From Limnoperna fortunei (lineage: Eukaryota > Mollusca > Bivalvia > Mytilida > Modiolidae), in NCBI GenBank assembly GCA_944474755.1, contig OX104114.1, positions 77,486,623 through 77,550,622 on the forward strand: a DNA stretch of 64,000 bases, given 5' to 3'. The notes under the pieces were generated by a model, which had not been told where the DNA came from, did no database searches, and was given only the letters and a program-made list of their open reading frames with translations. Made by a program: the position numbers and the translations under genes. Shown here one piece after another: positions 36,881 through 48,094 of the stretch (position 1 is its first letter; each line of letters begins with the position of its first letter).

Positions 36881-37207
36881 CAATGTACGCGTCTGCTGCT
36901 AATAGCTTGGCTAGTATATGGTAAGATTTTATTTAAGTCCGTTCCTGTCAAATACATAACCTGCGTCTACCGCAACCAAAAGTTTCAACTACAAACGTGT
37001 AAAATGGAATTTAAGTATGGATGAAATATTGCTCCATAGACGTTAAGCAACACTCAATCAATCAAGATGTTAGTATTGACGACTTCGAGTTTAAACTACC
37101 CAATTGAATATGTACTACATGTATTTCACAATTCATATATAATTCGCCGTACATGTAAACTTGGAGTATATATATATAAATACAGTTCTACACTAGTTAA
37201 GGAATTA

Positions 37208-37379
37208 TAGGATAATTAATTGGGCGGAGTAAATATCCAAAATATGATCACTCGTGCCGCATAACGCATCTGATCAAACGAGTGCACAGAACTTGTTCCG
37301 CGCACTCGTTTAATCAGATGCGTTATGCGGCACGAGTGATCATATTTTGGATATTCACGATGTCCAATTGGTTATCCTA
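37208..37379. mobile_element. Palindromic element with perfect 43-bp arms
   Basis: Positions 37232-37274 and 37313-37355 are exact reverse complements (containing aatatgatcactcgtgccgc and ataacgcatctgat). They are followed inward by a further 10-bp match (aaacgagtgc / gcactcgttt) and outward by taggataa..aattgg / ccaattggttatccta. The loop is acagaacttgttccgc-like. Such preserved pairing suggests recent insertion or conversion between the arms. The 64-codon plus frame starting at 37282 is spurious. Confidence 0.92.
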
Positions 37380-37664
37380 TTTATTATATAGATCAAATTG
37401 TTTTCGTAAAATTTTAATGCTTAATCCTAAATTTTATGAACGGCGGATGAATATCTTTATAGTACAAAAATCATAATTTTGGCGGGAAAAAACCCGAGAG
37501 TGAAAATAAACGATAATTTTCACATGTGATTTACCGTGATTTCTGTCACTCGGAAAATTCGATATTTCATCTCTATCTATATAATAAACATGTTTACAAA
37601 AATTAAAGTTAGCATTTCTACTTCTGCTCATCTACTCTCTGATTACTTCGTTTATTGTAAGTTC

Positions 37665-37830
37665 AACGTGGATGGGTATAAGACGGACGATGTCAACACG
37701 GACGGATATTAGACGGACGATATGAACATGGACGGGTTGTAGGACAATATCAACATGGACGGGTATTAGACGGATGATATCAACATGGACGTGTATTAGA
37801 CGGACGATATCAACATGGGCGGGTAAAACG
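37665..37830 (+). repeat. 30-bp minisatellite, distal block
   Basis: Five to six units with gacgggtattagacggacga and tatcaacatg, the same unit as at 36295-36432. Between the two blocks lie the 218-bp duplication and the 37.2-kb palindrome, so an originally continuous array was probably split by insertions. Confidence 0.9.
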
Positions 37831-38121
37831 GTAATAAATTTAATTCTTTGTTTCCATGGTATAGAAAATATTTTCTAAATCAAACCGTAAAATACAGAAG
37901 CAGACAATAAAATATGAAAAATGCTCCTTATATGGAGACCTTAATTTGGTAGTTTTAGTCCGAAACTCTTTGATGAACATAAGGTCAAAAGCCTTGGGTC
38001 AAGGTCATGCTCCAGCAACAAGGTAAGCCTTATAAAAAGTCCTTCCTTAGCAACCATATATTTTTTTAATCAGGATGACTTACGTTACTGATATATGTCA
38101 TTTTCCAAACGGAAGTGGCTT

Positions 38122-38272
38122 TTACGTAGCAAAGGGCACACAATTCATTAAAAACTGTATATTTTCTAACATGGGACTTCTTGCTTTACTCAGATTAGTG
38201 ATTTTCATGGCTGGAAGTGACGTCTTCTTGACCTCGTCCTTAGGCGTCCAATCTTGTTTTCCTAAGTCGAAA
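38122..38272 (-). other. Candidate exon on the minus strand (unknown protein)
   Basis: After a strong acceptor (ctattttttacag, AG at 38274-38273) the frame reads FDLGKQDWTPKDEVKKTS, then LPAMKITNLSKARSPMLEN, to a TAA at 38124-38122 (49 codons). A gtaaaa donor-like site overlaps the stop (cgtaaaag). The segment is clearly more GC-rich and more protein-like than its flanks. No family is recognised. It could be a real exon, a retrocopy remnant or chance. The plus-strand 67-codon frame over it (38075-38278) is its hydrophobic shadow. Confidence 0.25.
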
Positions 38273-38505
38273 CTGTAAAAAATAGACTAAAAGTTAAATT
38301 ATGAAACATGCACATTTTCTTGACAAACACATACGAAAGGCCTTCTAATTGTATAAGCGTACAATTAGTTATTTCATTTCTAAATCACTGTTTTCAAGCG
38401 TTTAGCACCTTGATGTATCAATATATGTAGGCGAAAACTTCCACTCATCGTCTTTCAATTTAAAAAAGATATTTATTGTTAGAATAACAAACTGACTGTG
38501 CTTAC

Positions 38506-38550
38506 TTGGTTGTAGAAGCAAGGATTTCCAGGAACCCCATTCGTCACACT
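38506..38550 (-). other. Possible small exon on the minus strand
   Basis: Forty-five bases on the minus strand lie between an acceptor (tttgatcacag) and a good donor (ACCAA|gtaagc, GT at 38505-38504). The open frame reads SVTNGVPGNPCFYNQ. Its phase does not fit a direct join to the frame at 38122-38272, because the required frame meets a stop. At least one of the two is therefore wrong, or another exon intervenes. Low confidence. Confidence 0.12.
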
Positions 38551-39060
38551 CTGTGATCAAAATTAATTGTTATTAATAACAGAAGATCTGTTAATTCACA
38601 GTTTTATTTTATAAATATTGTCGTCAGGTACTATCATTATTAGTATTGTTTCCTGAAAGACAAAATATCTAATCTTTGCTGTCAATTTAGCTTCAAATAT
38701 TCTTACTTATAACAAAAGACCCTAGGTAAAGATTTACAGTAACACGACCTCACTTTTGATTTCAAAACATATACAAACGATACACGCTACCAACTTTCGA
38801 GGTCTCCGTTAAACATAAATCATTACGGACGATATGTTACTTAACATTTATTAAAAATATAATACAAGAAAATGACAACAGTTTGACAAAGAGACTTAAA
38901 CAAATGTTTATGGTGAGGTCGCATTGGGATATGTAGTAGTATAACTGTTTATCATCTATCTTTAAACTCACCATCAATGTTTCTATGATAACTACAGATA
39001 ACAAGTCGCAATAACAAACGCATATAATCCATATGTAAAATCATGCTTATGACCTGTAAA

Positions 39061-39309
39061 CTAAAAATACAAACACAGAAAAAAGCGCGTGTGACGGAAC
39101 CCACTAAAAACTATGAAGCCAGGTTTTCTGGACGGCTTAGCTTCTCTAAACTTAAAAGGTGTACCATAATATAGAGCCAAGTCTGATGAGAGGAGCTGAT
39201 GGTACCTCTTGTTTAACGAAGATGGGATATTCAATATAAAATGACATAGCCTTACCAGAACTATCTCGTTATACTTTTCTAGTATAGTTTCAAGTTTCTG
39301 GCCATTGAG
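39061..39309 (-). other. Stop-free minus-strand stretch without start codon
   Basis: The frame is open for 82 codons from just after a TGA at 39312-39310 to a TAG at 39063-39061. It includes QKLETILEKYNEIVL followed by a strong donor match (CTG|gtaagg, near 39257-39249), and then YYGTPFKFREAKPSRKPG. There is no ATG in frame. The part before the donor could be an exon and the rest intron, but no family is recognised. Confidence 0.12.
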
Positions 39310-39879
39310 TCATTTTGTTTCGTAAGTTAATTCTTTGCTTGTAAACTTGTTCTCGTCCCGAGTACCGCTGTCTGGACTTTAAGAAACCATTCATTCAAAC
39401 AATATAATTGAGGGCAATAAGACGTGACCTAATCGGTATTAATAGGTAGTTACTGCCAAACATTTATAGCCATTCAATACTCGTAATATCATTAGATTAA
39501 TGGTCAATCATGACCAGATGACCGTAACGATAATAATACAGATGACACATTATATTGGTGCCCTTGATCAAATAAACCAAGGACAAATAAGCTCTATCAT
39601 TGAAATGGTATTGCAGTACCGACCGACAATATTACGAGAAGTTGTCAATAGATAAAGATGTTAAAAGCTGTGATTAATATTTCGGTAGTCAAAAGTTAGC
39701 TCAATTTGCTTGGAACTCAACAGATTTTCTACTTCGTTTCGGTACTTTAGCTATGCACTTACTATTTATCGCTTAAGTGAGATATGATTTAAAAGTGACC
39801 GTGATTGTTTTTGTTTCATAATTAATATCGTATAAAGATTTTTACTTTTTGTTAATTACACATAATAAAAAAAATCTTG

Positions 39880-40430
39880 GTACTTGTCAGTACATTAAAT
39901 TGTGACGGTGAAGTGATGAAATAAATATTAGAATAGGAAAACCAACATCAGCTTTTAACAAACTTGCTAACATCTGGAAGTCTAGGACAATTTCATACAG
40001 AACGAAGATCAGACTATAAAAGCAATGTAAGTTCAGTTTTACTATATGGAACAGAGACATGTAGAACAAACAAGGAAATTGAAAGAAAACTGAGAGGAGT
40101 AGAATTCAGGTTGCTAAGAAAGATAATGAACATGAAAGGGACAGACAGAGTATCAAACTCACTGAAAGAACAGGAATAAAAAACATCAATGATGAGGTTA
40201 AGAAGAGAAGGTGGAGACTTACAAGGCATATTTTAACGATGGACAAAACCAGGCTTGTAAAAAGAGCATAGAGTTGAACATAAGCTCGAAAAAGTTGGAA
40301 CCATGCAGGAAGGCAAAAAGGTACTTAGAGGAGGACCCTAGAAGCCTTATGTGTTACCTAACACGAAGAGGATATGACATGATGATGCACTTGAGAGAAC
40401 TGCTCGGACATGAGTATGACGTTTCACAGG
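39880..40430 (+). pseudogene. LINE fragment A (3' end of a non-LTR retrotransposon)
   Basis: Remnant of the C-terminal part of a non-LTR reverse-transcriptase protein. In the plus frame from 39964 the peptide YKSNVSSVLLYGTETCRT matches the hallmark Y-x-S-x-V-L-L-Y-G-x-E-T block. It is followed by LRKIMNMKGTDRVSN and, in another frame near 40203-40260, RRWRLTRHILTMDKTRLVKR, the usual RRWxxxGHxLRM segment. Frameshifts and stops break it, and about 110 bp are missing after gaggaccctagaa (40331-40344) compared with fragment B at 57.5 kb. The shared 3' flank acctaacacgaag follows. It is dead and 5'-truncated. Upstream, gtgacggtgaagtgatga is shared with fragment B. Confidence 0.85.
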
Positions 40431-40544
40431 GCTCTACCCAAAAAGTTTCTAGAACGCTATATACCTCGTATATATATGTACGTGTCGAACGAGCATTGGT
40501 GTATTTTAGCCAATTTAAAAGACCCGTTTCATCGTCTCTCCCTA

Positions 40545-40745
40545 TTAAGGGGCAGCCAAAATTTCCTGTTACGTAATTTGTTTTCAGTGCTCGACTCACA
40601 GAGCTGCCAGCGCGTAATCAGGTGGCGGTTTGGAGAAACCCTCTCGTTCGGTGTAGTCAGGCTATAATACGGAAAGCCTGACAACGGACCACGATAAAGA
40701 CCCATTTTGTAGATTTAGTGTACTAATTGTAGCCGCTACATTCTC
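40545..40745 (-). repeat. Dispersed repeat family X, inverted copy
   Basis: In reverse complement the order is gtagccgctacaattagtac, aaatgggtctttatcgtggt, ccgttgtcaggctttccgta, gaacgagagggtttctcc and gctctgtgagtcgagcactg, matching the plus-strand copies at 15.8 and 58.0 kb. Overlapping frames of 81-121 codons on both strands (40211-40667) mix this repeat with LINE remnants and are not genes. Confidence 0.75.
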
Positions 40746-43125
40746 CACCATAACAATTGCTCCTTTCTTATCAATTAGCAGTCCATATTTTATTTCCATG
40801 TTTTGTTTGTAAATTTGGACAACCTGTATCTTGGATGATGTACCTAGTTGATTGGGCTGAAATAATTTGACCTTTTAGCACTCCGTGTTATATGTTATAT
40901 GCGTAAAAAAAAATCTCTACAACTACTAACACCGTGTTTCTGGACGCAAAACAAATTAAGAAGCAAAAATAAAAAGTAATAGCCAATTAAACAGAATCTT
41001 ACGCCAGCTTTAGATATGCAATTTTCATTAAGCGATTACATAACACTTTAATAGAAAGATAGGAATATAGCTTAAACCAAAACGAAGCATATGGAAACTA
41101 ATTCTGTTGTAAAAAGATAGACATCACGCTAAATTCGTTTGCGAATAAACGTAACGTTGATGCACCATGTGCTTGAAATGTAACAATGACTGCTTAAATT
41201 TTTCATCCCAAATAATTGTCAAATTGTGCGAAAACAACCATTTATATCCCTGTCAAATTCAAATACCTCAGATTTTCTGTAAATACTCATTATAACGCTG
41301 GATTTTGCCTTTTGATCAAATTAAAACCTTGGTTGAAAATGAAGACAAATCACCTCTCGCTATTCGCCTGTGTAATTTCCTGTGCTTCGGTTTGCTAAGT
41401 CTTAAGATGTCGGTTTTATTAATGGGTTTGGAATACATTTTTGAATTGCGACACGGGAACGAGTTTCTTACATAATTAGTTGAGATGGAATAAAGGAATT
41501 ATCCCAAGATACACATGTAAAAAACAAATATCTTGTAATTCGGATTTGGTACTAGCGAGTCCGTCAATGATTCACAAATTAGATGGTAATTATGGGTTTT
41601 AATCCACAAAATGATTTATGATGAAATTTATAACGCGTTCAAAGGATTACAAAAGAACGATTGAAAAATGGTTTCGATATTGCATTGTATAATATGGATT
41701 TGCAAGAGAGAAATGCATCTAAAGATTTATTGCTGACAACGTATACCTAAAATTACAAATACACAGAAACGAATGAATTCTAAATAACAATTGAGTCAGT
41801 ATGTTAGAGATAAACAAAACACTGAAGACAGATAAGCATACTATAGAACGGACACTGGTAACCAGCTGTATTAAGGCGTTTTACGGGAACAGTTGCTAGA
41901 GGAACATTAAAATGATTTTGCATCCGAATGCGACTTTTTGGTGACATTTTGAATTATATCAATAAATGTATTTGAAAAATTTTCATTACAGATTCGATGT
42001 ATACCTAACACCAGATTAAAGCGGAAACAGAAATATGTCGAAAAATAAATTGAAAGGTTAATAGGTGATATATTTCTGTATTTTATTTAAATGTTCGTGT
42101 ACTTTCGTTCTACTTAGTTTTTCTTCAAGGTTTTAGAGATCTGCGCATGTGCATATTTTGTACTGAAATCCATCGTTATTTGCTACATTTAATTACTGGG
42201 AGCAATTCTCAAAAGCTTAGAGGTTGTACATTTCATGATCAATCATTTGTTATCTACTCAGTTTTTCCCCTAACCCTTAATTGTATCATGTTATCCTATC
42301 ACCAAAGTGGAGATAACCCTGGCAAGATAAATGACCAATCGGAAACCTGGCGTCACATAAAGGCTTTCGAAGGGCAGTATCGGTGTGAATGGAAATTCCG
42401 AAATAGCTCTCTATAGACATATTTGCTAACTTAATCATTTTATTTGTTATAAAACAACAATTAGGTTAAAGGATCGCGCAAATTTAACAACAGTCAACAA
42501 TCACGGAACATTGTGATTGGCAAAACATATTATTTGGTGTCTTAACTGATTCTACTTTCTTTGAGATTTCGACACGTTTTAATAATAAAAGATGACATTT
42601 AAACATTTGACAAGGTACTAATGTAAAAAAAACGTTTATCTGCAACTTGAAGTAAGAACAGAACATGCGGGTGAAAGCGACCCTAAGGATTAATTTGAAC
42701 AGATAAGTACTGTCACTCGTCTTTGTGTGGTAAACTTGAATTGTTCATATGACAGACACATATTTTCAACATAGAAACGATGATATTGTATAGAGTCGAA
42801 AGCCTTTATCTTAAAACATAGCACAATTTGACGTGAATCGGATTCGCCATGTATCATTAAATTAAAGTTTTATAACGAACAAAAATATTTTATCAGTAAA
42901 ATTCGCTAATTGTTCACATTAAATTGATTATACATGTATTTAAAATGATGTAATTTTGTTATACATCTACTGTACTTAACAAATATATATTGCAAAACTC
43001 TAAGGCTACGAAGCTTATTTGGAAAATTATACCAAAAAGCATTATTGAAGAAATTCCCATTATAAAAACTTTATAAAAAACAAGCCCTGTATTCCAGGCA
43101 TGTAAACCATAATCCTGCTACGACA
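40746..43125. other. AT-rich interval, no supported gene
   Basis: The longest frame (42147-42416, 89 codons) includes GDNPGKINDQSETWRHIKAF, compositionally better than random, but with no recognised family. Other frames are random-like. No repeats identified. Confidence 0.45.
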
Positions 43126-43330
43126 CAATTTTAAACTAGAAAAATTGTGAGCGATGCTCCGCTAATTTATAACCCAACTTGCCTTATGCCAATTACAAAT
43201 ATCATTTCGATCAAAATGTAAAATATCAGGCACAATTGCACTATGTGACAAAGATTCTGTGTAAGATTCATCAAATTCTATTCAGTAGTAAAAAAAGTGT
43301 AACCTACGGACACCCCATCACAATATACCC
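43126..43330. repeat. Dispersed repeat family Y, copy 1
   Basis: It contains ctagaaaaattgtgagcgat, tttcgatcaaaatgt, aattgcactatgtgac and attcagtagta. The same blocks appear in the same order at 60765-61095 (ctagaaaaactgcgagcaat, ttccgatcaaaatgt). Copies of this kind are abundant in bivalve genomes as I recall them. The class is unknown to me. Confidence 0.65.
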
Positions 43331-43529
43331 ACCCCGCTTGAAAAGCTAGGAAAATATAGATTAGTCTAGAGGGGACACGATTTGTAGAACTATGTTTACG
43401 ATTAGCTAGACCTTTACCTTATACTTGCTTAGTTTCCGCTTTAATATAAAATTTTAATCTCACTCATCACAATTCCACGTTAACTGAACCATCCGACTCC
43501 GCTTTTCGAGCCAGTTGATTAATAATTTG

Positions 43530-43612
43530 CTATCTACTTCTGGTTCGTAGTCTGGAATAAATATATTGGTCATTGGACGTTAAACATACACGAATAAAAT
43601 CAATCAATACCA
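43530..43612 (+). repeat. SINE/retroposon tail fragment
   Basis: ggtcattggacgttaaacat followed by an A-rich, aatcaatc-containing tail resembles the 3' ends of the SINE-like elements in this window. A comparable scrap lies near 37021-37063 (gacgttaagcaacactcaat). Both are too short to classify. Confidence 0.45.
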
Positions 43613-44154
43613 AAATAAAAATTTGTTTTTGTTTTTGTTTTGTTTTGTTTTGGTTAGTTTTTTTTAATGCTTCTTTCTGAATTTTTAGATCAATGTCATT
43701 TGGAGGAAGTGTCTCTGCTAGACTGATTTATTGATAGTCGTGCTGCTGAGATCATAATTATTCAGTGCGTGATTTATTTAGTTGCAGAACAAACTTCTAA
43801 GTATGTATATGAACTAACTGTCGACTCAATTTATATTAAACTGTAACTATATTTATTTTCAACTGTTTTCTAAACTTTATACTCTTTTTATTCTGATCCT
43901 TGTTCGTCTTACACAGATTTACTCATTTGTAAAGTATTGCGCTAGTAAAGTTTTTACATCTTTTAATGATAATTTGAAAAGGTTTTCAAACGTAAATAAA
44001 ATGACATGTTTCAATAAGTTGGAGAATTATGTACTTGTTTGAAAAGAAAAAGACTTAGGATACACGTGGACTATGGAGTTTATGCACTAACGACCAGTTG
44101 TTGATTCTTCTTAAGTTTGCCTTAATCTATTATCAATATTGAACTAAAATATAA
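43613..44154. other. No recognisable gene
   Basis: AT-rich with a short (GTTTT)n-like run near 43625-43655. Nothing else was identified. Confidence 0.5.
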
Positions 44155-44499
44155 TTGCAAAAATGTAATCCTTTTAACCTTCTGTGGCAGATTAGTTATA
44201 CATGTCAATACCACTTACCAATGGCATTTAAAACACTAGTATTACCCAAATTGTGGACTCGTATACTCCTTAATTCCCACCTCATCGCGGTGGTGCAGTG
44301 CAGAAAAATGCGTGAAACATCATTAACCAACAAAATCGTGATCCCACCAAGAAGCACAGAGAGTGCCGCACTGGTAGAACTTTTGCCCAGGACGGCCTTA
44401 GACAGCCGATATGGATATTTTGTGGAAAATCTGGCGCGGACCACAATGGGTAATGTTTGTGAAGAACACAATTTCGAAAAAAAAGTTGGCGCTTTATAG
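44155..44499 (+). other. Most protein-like open frame of the window (unknown)
   Basis: A 114-codon open frame beginning with TTG (the first ATG is at codon 23). From about 44190 it looks like an exon: a possible acceptor (ccttctgtggcag), then ISYTCQYHLPMAFKTLVLPK, RKMRETSLTNKIVIPPRSTE and DSRYGYFVENLARTTM, and a donor-like ATG|ggtaatg near 44445. Base composition is more balanced than the flanks. I recognise no domain. The minus strand is also open for 88 codons across the same bases, which weakens the case. It could be a single exon, a transposon remnant or chance. Confidence 0.22.
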
Positions 44500-47400
44500 C
44501 CGATTCAAAGTGTTCAATACTCTACCCTATTAGAACTCCCTATACTTCTCAAGTGGTAGTCGAAATTTCATGCCAATTTGAGCAGACATTGTTCTTAAAG
44601 ATTTTTTCTCCCTGAATATATCCGATATACTGCTTGCAGGACCACTCAATTAATCTTTTATTACTTAACAAACGGACAGAATAATGACCTATTAACCCTG
44701 AGTGTTTGTAATTTGTCGTGTACTCTGATCAGTAGTTGTCTTTTTGTGTGGTATTAGTTGTACTTAAATATACTGTCTACTGATATCAGCATCATCGATC
44801 GTAGTCGCAGCTAAATAACAACACGACAGATGTCCACCAATGGACACAAAAGAACCACGTCGCCAGATAAATAGTCAACGGTCACTGATAAGCTTTATTT
44901 AAGCTTAAAACATATTGCTGTGGTATTAAAATATTCAGTTCGTGTTACAAGGCTGTGAATTTATTACGGCATCAAGATATTTAATGCTAATGTAACGAAA
45001 GCTTTTTGGTGTTTCAGTTTTTCTTTAAAATTTAAGGAGTATGATTTAGGATAATGAAAACGACGATATTACGAAATTGATTAATAACTTTTGGGTTTTC
45101 TTTGAAAAAGGACAGTCATATCTAAAGACGGTTTGCAAGAGAAGACGTCAAATTGTGCAATCCATTTTGCAACTAAAAGGCTCTGTCATTTGGATCATTT
45201 GATGTGGTGCTGCGTAATTACACATATAGATTACAGACTCGTTAATTTTATTACTGTTGATGTAATAATTTAGACAATGCAGAATGGAAGGCTTACACCA
45301 GACTTGTGCTCAGTGAAAAGTGGACTGTTGCATATACCGACTTTAGTTTTTGGTCATGCGCATGTCGTGAAGCTAATATAATAATTGCTTCTGATTAATT
45401 TAGTAAGAAAAAAAAGTAAAATGAACGAACATTTATTCATAGATGGTAAAATTGAGGAACACTGAATTGTGCATTCTGATTTATTTAATTACACACCTCA
45501 TGCGCATTTGTACGACTCAAGTCATTTGCTTATAGAATACAATTTTATTTGTAAACAATCACCAATTTTATTGGAGGTAATGTAATTATACCGAAGGATG
45601 TTCGTGTTCATGCTCTCTTGCTTGACATTAAATATAGTAATATGGGGTTTAGATATGTAAATAAATCAAACATTCCCTACTTACTTTCTGTTTTGACTTC
45701 AATTGCTTTGATAATTAACTTTAAAAAGCCAATACATTTCAAGCCTTTCTGAACAAATACTTGCGCAATCGCTGACCGTTAGTTAGTATAGCAATTTTAG
45801 CGCCATCATGCTACAAATCGTTTTGATAAATTGCACTTTACGAGATCAAAGGTATTTTTTGTTTGATATAAATTTCGATCCTACAGTGATTAACGCATTA
45901 AACAGTGAGTTTCGAGTCGACCTATTGACGATACCCGGTGATTTTTTACACATTAATACAATTTGATGGGTTTCCTATGTAAATAAACTTTACAGAAATC
46001 CACCCACGCGTAACTGATATCAACATTCGATAAAATTGATATATGTGTTTCCAATTTTATCAAGTAAAGTGCTGAATTAGAATGTGTTTACAAAAATAAT
46101 CACAATATTTTTTTGTGGTACAAGTCTGTTTTTTTTAATGAATTTTGCCGTACTACAGAGCGTTTAACGTCACCTTTATCAAGTTTTCAAGATGGTATGA
46201 CTGTTTGGAATCGCCAAACCTGTTGAATTTACTAGCTTTTAAAAATGCTATAAAATTCAATATAAAAAATATTTATCTTATATTCGAATTTCGTTCTGTT
46301 GCCTTCTGTCTTTGCAAAAATGGATTACGTTGAAAACGCGAAGTCAGCCGCAATGGATACATCTAGCGTCCATAATTATTTTAATTTATTTATTAATTTC
46401 TAACAATAGTCTAAAACATGTTTAAAAAATATAAACAAATCTCGCTCAAAGAAAAATACATTCGCCAAATAGGTAAAAAGCTTTAACTTTCAATGGACGC
46501 TTTTTGTTGTATTTTAATAGATGGATTATTTATAATGCAACAGTATGGCGGATAATTATCAGGACGTGTAAGACTTGTGTATAAATTACATGACTGGGCC
46601 GGAAGGTGTGGTCACGACAGGGGCTGTGAGTTGGAGACTGAAACGATCATGTTGTGTCCCACTTTGACTTCCTTGATATAGATGAAAATGGCTCAATGTA
46701 GCACAACCAGATATTAAAGATATATTTGTTTACAAGATGTTTATGCTCTGGTTTATGGGTCTGTATTTATTATCTTCACACTTCATAATCTTGACAAATC
46801 CTGATCTACAACCGAAATTTTGTAAACTATAATTTTCGTTAGCCAATTGGTTAAAGAAAAGACATACTAGACCATCTGGAAAGGGTTTAAAACACCCTTT
46901 AATTCAATCCAGATTTATATCAACAATTATTGCTGGGTTATTATTGTAGATTTCAACAAATGGCTTTAAAATAGAAACAAATGGCTTGGAGAATAAATAA
47001 TTCAATATTTTCACACCGATTTTAATTCTAAAAGCAGATTTTGACGAAACGAAACGTCTGCGATTTCAGTCCGGACAGTACGTTGATTTATGTGATTCAA
47101 TAAATTATTCCAACGCCTCCTTTCAAAAACAACTGTCTCCTAATCGAGCCAAGGAACTGACCGGTTATAACACGGTATAATTTATTGATGGAAATAGCGT
47201 GCAATCATTTATCAAGTTTGAAGGGTATTTTTCTGATTTACGACATCAAAGAAACGAATGTTTAACTTTTACGGAAAAGAAAATAAAAGAAAGAATTTAA
47301 TAATAACGATTTTAAGAAAAATTCAGTTTATATGTCTCCAAGTTCTTTTTGATTTGTCTTTTCGGTTTTTGTTCTTCACTACAGCTTGTCTGCTATGCAA

Positions 47401-47869
47401 GAGATGTATTTATTTGTTTGCAGAAATACAAAAATTCACACGTGCTTAGGAATGCTTGAGAAATTTGATTATAAGCCAGATAGATGTTTTTTCGAAAGAC
47501 AGACCCTAATTTAAACTTAATTCTGAATTTAAAGCTATTTCTGAGTTATATCCGATACACTACAAATCCGATTCCCCCCTCAATGCAAGTACAATTAAAA
47601 TAATAATCTTTATTTTCATTAAATCAACATTTAAATGATTTGATATAGCAAACATACAATAAGCAGATAAAACAAATTTGACAAAATAACAAACTACGAG
47701 ACTCCCATCTTCAGTTCAGGACAATTAATTTGCAGAAACTTTGTGGAGTTTAATATTTTTATTAAATTTTTATTGTCCTGATTTTCGTTTTAACCTGAGT
47801 TAATAATGGACATCTTTCATTTTTATTTTGATCACAAGAAAGGTGTAAAAAGAAATGAGCTTCATCGTA
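44500..47869. other. AT-rich interval, no supported gene
   Basis: Open frames of 62-68 codons (46145, 47258, 47806) have no recognisable content, and the last runs into family X. A short GC-richer patch near 46595-46690 has no clear frame. No arrays or mobile elements were identified. Confidence 0.5.
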
Positions 47870-48093
47870 ATTTTCCAGTGCTCGACCCACAGAGCAGCCC
47901 AGCGAGTCCCCGGGTGGCGGCAGACCCTCTCGTTGGGGTTGTCAGGTCCATTCCACCCCCTTTTCTGTTGATTTATAGTTGGCTAACTTGTTCTCATTAT
48001 GCATATAACTGACATACTGCTCGCAGGACGTGAAGCAGACATCCAATCAATCAATCAATCAACCAATCAATCAATAAGTCAATAATTATCAAT
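47870..48093 (-). repeat. Dispersed repeat family X, inverted copy with (AATC)n end
   Basis: ccagtgctcgacccacagag, gtccccgggtggcggcagac and cctctcgttggggttgtcag are the reverse of family X blocks. After a gap comes acatactgctcgcaggacgt, then a run of aatcaatc units (48045-48093). This links family X to the (GATT)n/(AATC)n-ended elements. It abuts the LINE remnant on its right. Confidence 0.75.
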
Positions 48094-48094
48094 A

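Noticed and set aside
40211..40667. Overlapping frames of 81-121 codons on both strands
   Set aside because: They run through a dead LINE fragment and an inverted family X copy; no single frame follows either element.
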